DNA of 64,000 bases from CBFHWU01 sp965659665 (GTDB lineage Bacteria > Bacteroidota > Bacteroidia > Flavobacteriales > Flavobacteriaceae), in NCBI GenBank assembly GCA_965659665.1, contig CBFHWU010000012.1, positions 1 to 64,000 of the forward strand, in the 5' to 3' direction. Shown piece after piece: positions 1 to 7,489 of this stretch (positions within the stretch are counted from its first letter, which is position 1; every line of letters begins with the position of its first letter). The translations under genes were made by a program, and so were the position numbers. The notes beneath the pieces are model-generated. The model was not told where the DNA came from and ran no database searches. It saw only the letters and a program-made list of their open reading frames with translations.

Positions 1-295
1 TTTCCCAGACGAAGTTAAAGACGCCACTATTGTGCCAGATTTGACTGTGGGTTCACAACAGTATAACGCTGATGAAATCCTAAGTGAACGAAGAAAAGAA
101 TTGTGTTTTGAAGGATGGAGACGTAATGATTTAATCAGAAACGGACTTTATTATGAAGCTATTAATTCGTCACAACCCGTTTGGTCAAATAGTGGTAACC
201 CCCAACCACAATATACGCCTAATGAAATAAGATGGCCCATACCAGCTTCTGAATTACAGATTAACGCGAAGTTAACTCAAAACGAAGGGTATTAA
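1..295 (+). CDS. SusD/RagB family nutrient-binding lipoprotein, C-terminal fragment
   Basis: This is the 3' end of a gene that begins before the window. Frame 2 is open from base 2 to the TAA at 293-295, giving about 97 residues. It shows two hallmarks of SusD C-termini: ILSERRKELCFEGWRRNDLI, like the family ERRxELxFEGxRxxDL motif, and RWPIPASEL followed by LTQNEGY, like the usual WPIPxxEL...NPGY ending. SusD proteins are outer-membrane lipoproteins that hand glycans or other nutrients to a SusC TonB-dependent channel; the partner gene should lie just upstream, outside the window. The substrate cannot be inferred from this piece. Confidence 0.9.
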   Translation, partial: FPDEVKDATIVPDLTVGSQQYNADEILSERRKELCFEGWRRNDLIRNGLYYEAINSSQPVWSNSGNPQPQYTPNEIRWPIPASELQINAKLTQNEGY

Positions 296-341
296 TTTAA
301 ACATAGAATCCCCACTATTATGTGGGGATTCTATGTTTAAA
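296..341 (+). terminator. Long perfect hairpin after the susD end
   Basis: Positions 296-315 pair perfectly with 322-341 around a six-base loop (TATTAT): a 20-bp stem with a GC-rich core (ATAGAATCCCCAC). It begins directly after the susD stop codon. The downstream side is A-rich rather than a T-tract, so termination strength is uncertain, but position and stem stability fit a transcript end or 3' stabiliser. Confidence 0.75.
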
Positions 342-626
342 AAATTTGAAATTGGTTTTTTGTATTTACCGCCCTTTTGATCAACAAGACATAATAAATT
401 AGAGATAAGTACGAAACTCAAAAAGAAGAATTATTAACAGTAGATTAATTCTTGGGTTGCGTGACCAAGGAGAATTATGCTGTGTTCCTCACAAAGTTCT
501 GCTTTTAAAAATAATTAAAACAAAAAACCCTCAAGGAAGCTTGGCGTTTTTTTTATTTAACTACTACATCGTGATCCAAACCTACAGTAGCTCGAACTTT
601 TCGAATGGAATTAGTTGTGTGTACTC
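342..626. other. Intergenic stretch, no gene recognised
   Basis: AT-rich spacer between the susD hairpin and the tRNA terminator. A weak hairpin (CAAG, loop GAAG, CTTG) followed by GCG and eight T sits near 530-550 and could be a degenerate plus-strand terminator. Bases about 452-505 are visibly richer in G and C than their surroundings and might be a gene relic, but no family is recognisable. The open frame starting at 457 has no domain, no good start context and runs into the terminator hairpin, so it is not called. Confidence 0.5.
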
Positions 627-669
627 AAAAAAAATATTCCCAGAAATAATAAATTATTCTTGGGAATAA
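627..669 (-). terminator. Intrinsic terminator of tRNA-Arg
   Basis: On the minus strand the tRNA 3' end is followed at once by an inverted repeat (TATTCCCA at 635-642 pairing with TGGGAATA at 661-668, the arms continuing inward with two mismatches) and then eight consecutive T residues (complement of 627-634). This is a textbook stem plus U-tract terminator. Confidence 0.85.
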
Positions 670-673
670 TTTG

Positions 674-747
674 TGACCTCGGCAGGATTCAAACCTGCAA
701 CCTTCTGAGCCGTAATCAGATGCGCTATTCAGTTGCGCCACGAGGCC
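674..747 (-). tRNA. tRNA-Arg (anticodon ACG)
   Basis: Read on the minus strand, the 74-base sequence folds as a complete cloverleaf: acceptor GGCCTCG/CGAGGTC (one G-U), D stem GCGC/GCGC, anticodon stem TCTGA/TCAGA closing the loop TTACGGC (anticodon ACG, Arg), T stem GCAGG/CCTGC with loop TTTGAAT, and discriminator A at base 674. CCA is not encoded. The ACG anticodon, normally edited to ICG, reads CGU/CGC/CGA. It stands alone with its own terminator. Confidence 0.97.
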
Positions 748-1388
748 TTATTTTATATGCTCAACAAAAAGAAGTTAGCGCAAAAACTATATTTTTCATT
801 CTATATTAAAATGGTATCAACTAATTAAAAATTAATAAAAATTGGTGTGCAAATATAAGCAAAATCATAAATACATTCATGAACTTTCAAGGTCATATTT
901 TCTCTCTTTTTTTGTTATGATGGATTGAAAGTTCTTTTAGCTAAATATTTTTTTACTCTTGTGGACTTGATGTTCCGTCAGTCAGTATAATTAACATCAC
1001 ATTCAAATTTTCATAAAGTTCCAATAAAAATAAAATAAAAAGAATTCGTATGGTTTATAAAAAGTGGATTTTAAAAAAAGGGAACAATAAAACTGTATTG
1101 TGCAAAATTTTATTATCCTCAAATGTCATTGTTGGTTTATCATTTTACTATAAAAAGGTCTTTTTTATCCTAAATTTTGTTGCATTATCGTTTTTATATT
1201 TTAATTAATGCGCTCCTTTGTTTACTTTTCACAAACTGCAGTTTCAGTTTTACCAGCTCATATTTTTATAAATTCATCTACAATTCTTTGAGTTTAGAGT
1301 TTTACGTCCAATAAACATTAAAAATGTGTCTTCGATATATTATGGTTAAACGCAATAGATCTTGTAAGTGCTCAATTAAAGTATTCAC
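748..1388. other. AT-rich intergenic gap with one -7-like element
   Basis: No convincing coding region or RNA structure was found in this 640-bp stretch between the tRNA and the HPr-kinase-like gene. On the minus strand, bases 850-857 read TATATTTG, a perfect match to the Bacteroidota -7 box TAnnTTTG, about 100 bp before the tRNA 5' end, so it may drive a tRNA precursor; no well-spaced -33 element was seen. Confidence 0.5.
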
Positions 1389-2522
1389 TCAGGGCTTTAG
1401 GATAGTTTCAAAACGCTTAATTGCTTCAGTTGTTTTTGAATACCTTAAACTAAAAAACTCAAGTTGACTGATCCAATCCATAAATTGTCTCGCGTGACAT
1501 TCATGAGGAGATATCCAAGAATCTGGAATTAAAACATTAAGTGCCTCATCAAATTCGATAGGTTTTAGACTAGTTGTTGATTCGGGTTGATATTGAATTA
1601 CTACTATTTTTTTTACGTCATATCCTTTGGTATAATCCGTAATTTTTGTTTTTGGAGGGATATACTTTATGTTTCCTTTATCCACATTTTTAAATGTCGT
1701 TGGAAGACGATCAAAGTTTGGAATTTTATTATGTAAAGATTCAAAAGCCCCTTGTTTAATGGAAATTCCTGTGGGGTGGGGGTACACTTTTAAATCATTT
1801 GACTTCAAAGGGGTTAAATCGTCAGCAACAAAATCATAGCCAGATGCCATTAAATGAGAAGTAAAAGTACTTTTACCCTGTCCTGATTTTCCAATGATTA
1901 AGACAGCTTCTTCCCCTGAGGCAATCGATGAAGCATGGAGAGAGGCAATCCATTCTTGTTCGGTATTGTTATGTATTGCGCTGAGGAGTCTGATATTAAA
2001 TTTCCCTTGTAGTAAATGAGGTTCATTTTTTTCAAATTTTTGTATAAAATTTTTATTTTGAAAAAAACAAATACAGTGGTTCACTATTTGTACATCGAAA
2101 ACAGTATTTATTTCTGCATCGTTATTGTGGACAACTAAATGTGCTAATGGTGGATGTAGAAAGCTTTTTAGCTTCGAGTTCGAATAATAAACCTTTACAA
2201 CGGTTGACCCTAAATCGTAAATAATTGAAAACTTTCGTTGTTTAATATCGAAAGGGACTTGCAAATAATTTGGCGGATTATTTGTTTTTTTAAAGTCTTT
2301 AAATTGATTGTCTAGCTCACGATAGATCGAATTAATTTGATCGATATCCAAAGAAGTTAGATGATGTACTTTATCTAAGAAAACGGTATTGTTTTCACTA
2401 GTAGTGTATATTTTTATAATCTCATATATCAATGGATCGGTAATAAGGTACCTATTAGGTTGTTCAAACCACAGAAACACTTTATCAGAGATATATTTTT
2501 TAAGTTTCGGAATCATTTTCAT
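1389..2522 (-). CDS. HPr-kinase-like protein with a possible peptide-recognition N-terminus
   Basis: A 377-residue protein. Residues about 190-245 match the HPr kinase/phosphorylase fold: His196 in SLHASS, Walker A GKSGQGKST at 211-219 (Lys217) and the acidic pair VADD at 232-235, corresponding to the catalytic His, P-loop and Asp-Asp of HprK. Homologues of this type occur away from HPr phosphoregulation, for example as tailoring kinases of lasso peptides. Residues about 20-80 (from NRYLITDP to the helix ending DNQFKDF) have the layout of PqqD-like peptide-binding domains; this is inference. It is the last gene of a minus-strand cluster, about 200 bp after a 57-residue peptide gene. No PTS genes are nearby, so a classical HprK role is unlikely. 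The fold is well supported; the substrate is not known. Confidence 0.75.
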   Translation of the reverse strand: MKMIPKLKKYISDKVFLWFEQPNRYLITDPLIYEIIKIYTTSENNTVFLDKVHHLTSLDIDQINSIYRELDNQFKDFKKTNNPPNYLQVPFDIKQRKFSIIYDLGSTVVKVYYSNSKLKSFLHPPLAHLVVHNNDAEINTVFDVQIVNHCICFFQNKNFIQKFEKNEPHLLQGKFNIRLLSAIHNNTEQEWIASLHASSIASGEEAVLIIGKSGQGKSTFTSHLMASGYDFVADDLTPLKSNDLKVYPHPTGISIKQGAFESLHNKIPNFDRLPTTFKNVDKGNIKYIPPKTKITDYTKGYDVKKIVVIQYQPESTTSLKPIEFDEALNVLIPDSWISPHECHARQFMDWISQLEFFSLRYSKTTEAIKRFETILKP

Positions 2523-2723
2523 ATCTAATATAGATAAAAGTAAAGTTCGGTTTTAGTTGAGTCCAACAACAGATCAAAGTACTCCATTAATTTTTTCTAA
2601 AATAATAATAAAAAGTAGCTTTATTTTTATTGCTTTAAAATAGTGTTAAGGGGATTCATATTTGGATGAACTATGAAAAGATGAAAACAAATTTTTACAT
2701 ACATAGACTATTTTAAGCGCTCA

Positions 2724-2897
2724 TTACATGGAACCAAACCCCCCCGGAGCTGGTGGCTGTGACTGGGCTTGAGATTTTTGAGGACTGAGAATCATAAAGG
2801 TGCCTAAAGCAATAAAAGCGGTGTGTTTACCTAAGTTTTTAATGGCTTCTTGTCTAGTGATCTTCTTTTGTGATTTTTTTTTTTTTGATTTATTCAT
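2724..2897 (-). CDS. 57-residue small peptide with Pro/Gly-rich C-terminal tail
   Basis: ATG at 2895-2897, TAA at 2724-2726. The product starts very basic (MNKSKKKKSQKKITRQEA), has a hydrophobic stretch at about 26-38 (TAFIALGTFMILS) followed by SPQKSQAQ, and ends QPPAPGGFGSM. The start lies inside the last codons of the upstream T9SS gene (8-bp overlap), so translational coupling is likely. The layout resembles short flavobacterial proteins with a (R)xEAIKxxG leader and a Gly/Pro tail. Two readings fit: a secreted or membrane peptide with an N-terminal signal, or a precursor peptide with a leader and a short core. The next gene is an HPr-kinase-like protein, and the penultimate residue is Ser56. 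The coding call is good; any function is inference. Confidence 0.7.
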   Translation of the reverse strand: MNKSKKKKSQKKITRQEAIKNLGKHTAFIALGTFMILSPQKSQAQSQPPAPGGFGSM

Positions 2898-4542
2898 ATA
2901 CTATGATTTTTTTAGTGTAATTATTATGGTTGGTTTCAAGCTTTAAGATATAAACTCCAAAAGGTATACCAGCTACCGATAGGTATTCTGTTTCCTTTTG
3001 ACCGCTAAAGGGCTGATTTAGTATTTGTTGACCTAAAGAATTATACAGTTTAGCTATGCCTTCTTTGGTGTTTTTGAGTCCTTCAATTGTTATGTAATTG
3101 GAGCCTGTTTGTTTATAAATTTTGACCGCTTCAGGATCAATAGGGGTATTGTAAGACAAGCTGTTAGAACTAATATGCAAAAAAAATCGACCTTTGCCGT
3201 TTAGAGTTGTGTTAGGTTTAAGAGTAAAGTCATTTAGGTTCAACTCGGTTAGTGTTTCTTGAAGACGATCTTCTAAATACACCTTTATGTTTGATGGTAA
3301 AGTGGAGTTGACCAGCGTAATCATAAAAGAGGAAGTAGAGGACCGATTTACAATTAAAGGAATACTCACATCATTTATACTGTCTATGCTCATCGCATTT
3401 ATGGCCATACCTATCCCTTGGTCCGATTCTACTAAACACGACATCAAATCAATACTTTGATCAAATGCACCAGCATCATATCCTGGATCTAACCCAAGGG
3501 TTAACCCCTCTTTGAAATAAAACTTTGTTTCAGCACGAAAAGTACTCTCTTGAAACAATTTCAATGAAAATACATAATCAGTAATGTTTGAAGAAGAATT
3601 ATTGGTTTGATTTTCCCCGTCGTTTGAAAGTTGTATTTTGGGGTTTTCCGTCATATTAGAACTATTACTATTCAAAATAAAATCATCTCCCCCTGAAGTT
3701 GTTTGCATATCCGAAGTAAAGAAAACGCGAGAGGATCCATTGTTGGTTGCAGACGCAACAAAAAAAGCTTGCCCAGGAGCAAGATAAATAGCAGTGCTGC
3801 TTGTATTGTTATAAACGGTATATCCAGTACCATCCCCGTCATATCCATATATACCTTCATAATTATCATCAATTACACAGGAGTTAACGGTGAGAAAATT
3901 ATCAATCTCATCGGCCGAAATATTTGCGTTTACATAAGAAGGATATGGATTTGATATTAATGTCCAACGACTTCCTCCAGATTCGGAATAATTAATTATT
4001 CTTTGAGATATAATTGCATTAGTTATTTTGCCTGTAAAGGATAATGATTCACCAGAGTTTGAGGCCATCTGGTATCCTTGTCCTAGAGTAAAATTTCCAG
4101 CACTTTCAATAGTTGAATTATTATAATTTACCCAACTGTTACTTGAATTGTCGAAAAATCCAACAGCATACTCAGTTGATGAAGAAGTGACATTTGTAGC
4201 TATCGAGGACATGTTGGTGGTTGTAAATCTAGCTATTTGTAGGTCTTCAACTGGAGAACCAATTAAGTCCCATCCATTTATTCCCACCGCATTTATATGT
4301 CGATTATAAGTAATATCTCCGGAAGTATTCCCTTTCACAATAATTGAGGAAAATTCATTAGAATCTGAATTTAAGATTACGCTGCTTTCTGTGTTAGAAA
4401 AACTTCCACTTACAGTAAGTGAACTATTTTTTTCAATAGTTAAGACAGCACCATTAGATATTGATACATTTCCTGACTGACAATGTAAACCAGATGATGT
4501 TAAATAAATAATTAAAATGAATTTTTCAAAAAAGATTTTCAT
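2890..4542 (-). CDS. Secreted protein with T9SS type A sorting domain
   Basis: A 550-residue protein with an N-terminal signal peptide (MKIFFEKFILIIYLTSSG) and a C-terminal T9SS type A sorting domain at about 469-550, recognisable from LYNSLGQQIL, a GVYILKLET strand and the final basic KKIIVYE. Such domains direct cargo through the type IX system across the outer membrane to the surface or medium. The middle (residues about 25-460) is rich in Ser, Thr and Asn with a repeat-like beta-strand pattern, including WDLIGSP and WTLISNPYPS, as in many flavobacterial surface proteins; no enzyme domain is recognised. It lies between a decayed S74 gene and the small peptide gene, which overlaps its 3' end by 8 bp. 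Confidence 0.88.
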   Translation of the reverse strand: MKIFFEKFILIIYLTSSGLHCQSGNVSISNGAVLTIEKNSSLTVSGSFSNTESSVILNSDSNEFSSIIVKGNTSGDITYNRHINAVGINGWDLIGSPVEDLQIARFTTTNMSSIATNVTSSSTEYAVGFFDNSSNSWVNYNNSTIESAGNFTLGQGYQMASNSGESLSFTGKITNAIISQRIINYSESGGSRWTLISNPYPSYVNANISADEIDNFLTVNSCVIDDNYEGIYGYDGDGTGYTVYNNTSSTAIYLAPGQAFFVASATNNGSSRVFFTSDMQTTSGGDDFILNSNSSNMTENPKIQLSNDGENQTNNSSSNITDYVFSLKLFQESTFRAETKFYFKEGLTLGLDPGYDAGAFDQSIDLMSCLVESDQGIGMAINAMSIDSINDVSIPLIVNRSSTSSFMITLVNSTLPSNIKVYLEDRLQETLTELNLNDFTLKPNTTLNGKGRFFLHISSNSLSYNTPIDPEAVKIYKQTGSNYITIEGLKNTKEGIAKLYNSLGQQILNQPFSGQKETEYLSVAGIPFGVYILKLETNHNNYTKKIIVYE

Positions 4543-4561
4543 AATTATTTTAATTTATTTT

Positions 4562-4669
4562 TTAGAGTTTTAATTCTTTTTTTTTAATAATATTTCTTTT
4601 TGTTCGCTCATTAATGACATTAATTGTAATAGGAATAAAGCCCTAATAATTAACAGCTAGATGATTAGT
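4562..4669 (-). pseudogene. Decayed C-terminus of the second S74 chaperone domain
   Basis: Read past the TAA at 4670-4672 in the same frame, the minus strand gives TNHLAVNY, a TAG stop and GFIPITIN; after a frame change it gives SLMSEQKEILLKKKELKL and a stop at 4562. Aligned with the intact first copy of the same protein (LSVNYNALVPILIN then ALKEQ), this is clearly the missing C-terminal third of the second S74 domain, broken by two in-frame stops and a frameshift. The second copy is therefore a truncated relic. Confidence 0.75.
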
Positions 4670-6112
4670 TTATGAGGTGACAAGTTCAGGAAAGATGTCT
4701 TTAACTTCTTGGGCTAGAAATCCTATTTTTTTTACATGGTCTTTATCATCAATCAGGGTATATCTTTTTGGTTGAATTCTTGAAAGCTCAAGAAGAGTAG
4801 GGTCGAGAGAAACAATATTTGATTTTAGCCTAATATCAGAAATAGCTTCAACCTCACCAGCAATGGTTATTGAGCCGTTGGATAACGATAACAAATCGGA
4901 ATCCATATTAATTCCAATATTGGAATTATTAATAGTCAAATCATCAATAGACACTGAACTGGCGGTCAGTTTTCCAGAAAAATTAGCAGTTGTTAAAGAA
5001 TAATCTTGAGATCTTAGTGCACTTATTAATACAAGACAGAATATAAAAACTAATTTTAAATGCCTCATAAATTTATTGATTTCAATCTCAAGTTCACGGA
5101 TAAGTTTTTCAAGATCAGTGTAGTTATCCTCTTGTTCTTTAAGAGCATTTATGAGTATTGGAACAAGAGCATTGTAATTAACAGAAAGAACACCATTTTT
5201 GTTTTCACTCACAAGTTCAGGGAATACCTTTTTTACATCTTGAGCTAGTAAACCTGTTTTTTTATTTTGTGATGTATCGTCATTTAAAGTATATTGCTTT
5301 GTTTCCAGTTTTAACAAATTTTCGAGTGTTGAACCTATCGGTACAATATTTGATTTTAATCGAGCGTCTGAAGTAATACTAATATCTCCAGCATCAGTAA
5401 GTAATCCACTGCTGAGTGTCATCAAATCTGTATCTGAACCATGCCCAATATTGTTGCTGTCCATAACTACATTATCAACGCCCAAAGATCCTGCAATGGT
5501 GGTTCCAGTAGTGGTCATTGATGCCGCAGTAATCGGGTCTGAGTTTAACCTTACTCCAATCGTCATGACGTCAGTTGTTATCGCTGTATCTCCATTATCA
5601 TTAATAGCTGTTGATGTACTTGGATTAACAGCGATGTACTTATTCCCATCGGGTTTTCCTGTAAGGCTAATTCCAAGTGTGATATTTAAACTATTAGTCG
5701 ATATCCAATCAGATTGAGTGTTTTTTGAAATACTTATTGGAGTTGAACTTGTGAGCGTAGCATTACCCCCAGAAATACTTAAAGAAAAATCACTGACCTC
5801 AAGATCTCCAGAACTTTCAGAAGAATTATATACATCTTCATCAAATAATATGTTAAGGGTACTGTTATCATTTGTCAAAATAGCGGAACTTAGGGTTGCG
5901 GTCATCGCCTCGTTCTGAATGATATTGAAACGATGTTTCTCAATTAATTTTTTAACACCTGTCCTGCTTTTTTGATTATCTACAAAAAAATTACCAGCGT
6001 GATTACTTGCTCTATAAAAATCATTTATTTTTAAATAATGTTGAGTTTTTTTCTTATGATTTTTTGTAAAAAAAACGTCGTTATGTTTATCAGAACTCAT
6101 CTCATTCAACAC
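4670..6112 (-). CDS. Surface protein with two S74 (endosialidase-type) chaperone domains, in-frame fusion
   Basis: A 480-residue reading frame. Residues about 67-185 resemble flavobacterial Ig-like domains (MTATLSSAILTNDNSTL, VSDFSLSISGG). Residues 248-345 are an intramolecular chaperone/peptidase S74 domain: SDARLK keeps the Ser-Lys pair (Ser248, Lys253) used for self-cleavage, followed by GLLAQDVKKVFPELV and VNYNALVPILINALKEQ. An internal Met349 then opens MRHLKLVFIFCLVLISALRS, a typical signal peptide, leading to a second short protein with SDIRLK (Ser425, Lys430) that stops early at FPELVTS. The frame thus looks like two adjacent S74 proteins fused by loss of the first stop, or a second gene starting at 5068. 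The first domain looks functional; the second is truncated. S74 domains assemble trimeric fibres or surface proteins. The first protein has no evident signal peptide at the called start. Confidence 0.7.
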   Translation of the reverse strand: MLNEMSSDKHNDVFFTKNHKKKTQHYLKINDFYRASNHAGNFFVDNQKSRTGVKKLIEKHRFNIIQNEAMTATLSSAILTNDNSTLNILFDEDVYNSSESSGDLEVSDFSLSISGGNATLTSSTPISISKNTQSDWISTNSLNITLGISLTGKPDGNKYIAVNPSTSTAINDNGDTAITTDVMTIGVRLNSDPITAASMTTTGTTIAGSLGVDNVVMDSNNIGHGSDTDLMTLSSGLLTDAGDISITSDARLKSNIVPIGSTLENLLKLETKQYTLNDDTSQNKKTGLLAQDVKKVFPELVSENKNGVLSVNYNALVPILINALKEQEDNYTDLEKLIRELEIEINKFMRHLKLVFIFCLVLISALRSQDYSLTTANFSGKLTASSVSIDDLTINNSNIGINMDSDLLSLSNGSITIAGEVEAISDIRLKSNIVSLDPTLLELSRIQPKRYTLIDDKDHVKKIGFLAQEVKDIFPELVTS

Positions 6113-6305
6113 ATTTAAATTATGAGCATCATAAAATTTATGAAAAAAAGTTATTTATTAATAAAAATTTCATACTTTTTCAAATAAACAATTATACTGT
6201 AAATATAAATAAAAAAATTATTAATATTAACAGTATTAATATACAATCATTATCAATAAATATTGTGTGTAAATTGTGATAATTTCATCATTTACCAAGC
6301 TTAGA

Positions 6306-6458
6306 TTAATCTAAGGCATTTTTTGTAACATACCATCTCCATCCAATTAAAATAAGTTGAATTTTAGTTGCCTGAGCCAAATCAACTCGACGTTTAGTTA
6401 AGCTCGGTAAAATAATTTTATTGAGTTTAGCCAAAAGTTTAAATATTTTTTTTTGCAT
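6306..6458 (-). CDS. Small conserved basic protein, 50 residues
   Basis: An unbroken minus-strand frame of 50 residues from ATG at 6456-6458 to TAA at 6306-6308, beginning MQKKIFKLLAKLNKIILPSL and ending GWRWYVTKNALD. It matches my recollection of a very short protein widespread in Flavobacteriaceae with the pattern KIxK, LPS, a basic middle and a C-terminal FVTKNALD-like ending, sometimes mislabelled as SsrA-binding protein. It is basic and amphipathic, with no signal peptide. It is divergent from the exchanger gene; the stop lies within a perfect 14-bp palindrome (6301-6314). Function unknown. Confidence 0.65.
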   Translation of the reverse strand: MQKKIFKLLAKLNKIILPSLTKRRVDLAQATKIQLILIGWRWYVTKNALD

Positions 6459-6489
6459 AGGGTAAATGTATTAAAAACCTTCTAACTTG

Positions 6490-6497
6490 TATCTTTG
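6490..6497 (+). promoter_or_regulatory. -7 promoter box of the exchanger gene
   Basis: TATCTTTG matches the Bacteroidota consensus TAnnTTTG. Only five bases separate it from the ATG at 6503, so the transcript is predicted to be leaderless or nearly so. No clear -33 box at normal spacing. Confidence 0.65.
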
Positions 6498-6502
6498 CAT
6501 TT

Positions 6503-7432
6503 ATGGATATTATTTTAGTTATTGCTGGTTTTGGAGCACTTGTTGTAGGGGGAGATATATTATTAAAATCTGCAATTGCCTTATCTCTCCAATTTCGTAT
6601 CCCAAAAATTATTATTGGGATGACAGTTATTTCATTTGCAACTTCTCTGCCTGAACTTATCGTAAGTATTCGCTCTGCATTACAAGGCTCTCCTGATTTG
6701 GCTTTAGGTAATGTTGTGGGCTCTAACATAGCAAATTTAGGTTTGGTATTAGGGATTACGATTATGTTTACTACCATACGGGTATCCCATTCCTTTTATC
6801 GTGCAGATTGGCCCATGATGTTTATTGCTTCAATTTTATTTTATGTATTTATATTGGATGGAATCGTAAAACAAATAGAAGGAATCATACTATTGGTGTG
6901 CTTGATATTAATGTTATTTTATCTTTTTAAGTTCCAACAACAAGCAGTGGAGGTTGAAATTGATGAATCCTTAAAAAAAATAAGCATGTTTAAAATGATT
7001 TTTTACTTTGTTGCAGGGGCTTCGTTATTGGCGTTGGGGTCCAAATGGTTGGTTGATGGTTCCGTGTCTATTGCACGTTTTTTTAACGTGAGCGAACGTA
7101 TTATTGGATTAACAATGGTATCCATAGGAACGAGTGTTCCTGAGTTAGCGGCCTCTCTAATAGCAGTATTTAAAAAAGAAAATGCGATGTCTATTGGTAA
7201 TCTATTAGGTTCTAATCTCTTTAATATTTTAGCGGTTGTAGGAATCACTTCAATTATCAATCCCCTACAAGTAATTGATCAACGTATGATAGAGGTAGAT
7301 ATATATGTATTTCTTTTTATCGCTTTTCTTATTTTTCCGTTAGTGTTTTTACCAAAACGAATGCAATTAGGTTGGCAAGAAGGAATTGTATTACTCACTT
7401 CTTATTTTATTTTTTTGTACCTTACATTTTAA
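6503..7432 (+). CDS. yrbG: Calcium/sodium antiporter, CaCA family
   Basis: A 309-residue polytopic inner-membrane protein with the two inverted alpha-repeats of cation/Ca2+ exchangers: residues about 39-86 (GMTVISFATSLPE ... GSNIANLGLVLGIT) and about 202-249 (GLTMVSIGTSVPE ... GSNLFNILAVVGIT). The acidic Glu in each TSxPE motif coordinates the ion. Length and order match the YrbG subgroup that exchanges Ca2+ for Na+ (or H+). A -7 box ends five bases before the ATG; a bidirectional terminator follows the stop. Confidence 0.93.
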   Translation: MDIILVIAGFGALVVGGDILLKSAIALSLQFRIPKIIIGMTVISFATSLPELIVSIRSALQGSPDLALGNVVGSNIANLGLVLGITIMFTTIRVSHSFYRADWPMMFIASILFYVFILDGIVKQIEGIILLVCLILMLFYLFKFQQQAVEVEIDESLKKISMFKMIFYFVAGASLLALGSKWLVDGSVSIARFFNVSERIIGLTMVSIGTSVPELAASLIAVFKKENAMSIGNLLGSNLFNILAVVGITSIINPLQVIDQRMIEVDIYVFLFIAFLIFPLVFLPKRMQLGWQEGIVLLTSYFIFLYLTF

Positions 7433-7433
7433 C

Positions 7434-7465
7434 AAAAAAAAACATTCCCTTAGGAATGTTTTTTT
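7434..7465. terminator. Bidirectional terminator between yrbG and glnII
   Basis: A-tract and AACATTCC pair with GGAATGTT and a T-tract around the loop CTTA. The flanking A and T runs allow termination from both sides, as suits convergent genes. Confidence 0.93.
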
Positions 7466-7489
7466 AAAATTATTTTTGGTGGTTGGTTA

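Noticed and set aside
457..669. Open frame of 70 residues in the tRNA spacer
   Set aside because: It ends in the tRNA terminator hairpin, has no domain and a poor start; probably chance.
615..809. Open frame of 64 residues on the plus strand
   Set aside because: It is the antisense translation of the tRNA-Arg gene and its terminator; no coding signal.
2523..2723. Second tiny peptide gene between the 57-residue peptide and the kinase
   Set aside because: Only 10- and 20-codon minus-strand frames exist there, without hydrophobic or tail features.
4670..6112. S74 domain as evidence for a prophage
   Set aside because: No capsid, terminase, integrase or other phage gene is present; S74 domains also occur in flavobacterial surface proteins.
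6301..6314. Perfect palindrome TTAGATTAATCTAA as an operator
   Set aside because: It lies at the 3' end of the 50-residue gene and covers its stop codon; more likely chance or part of a weak transcript end.
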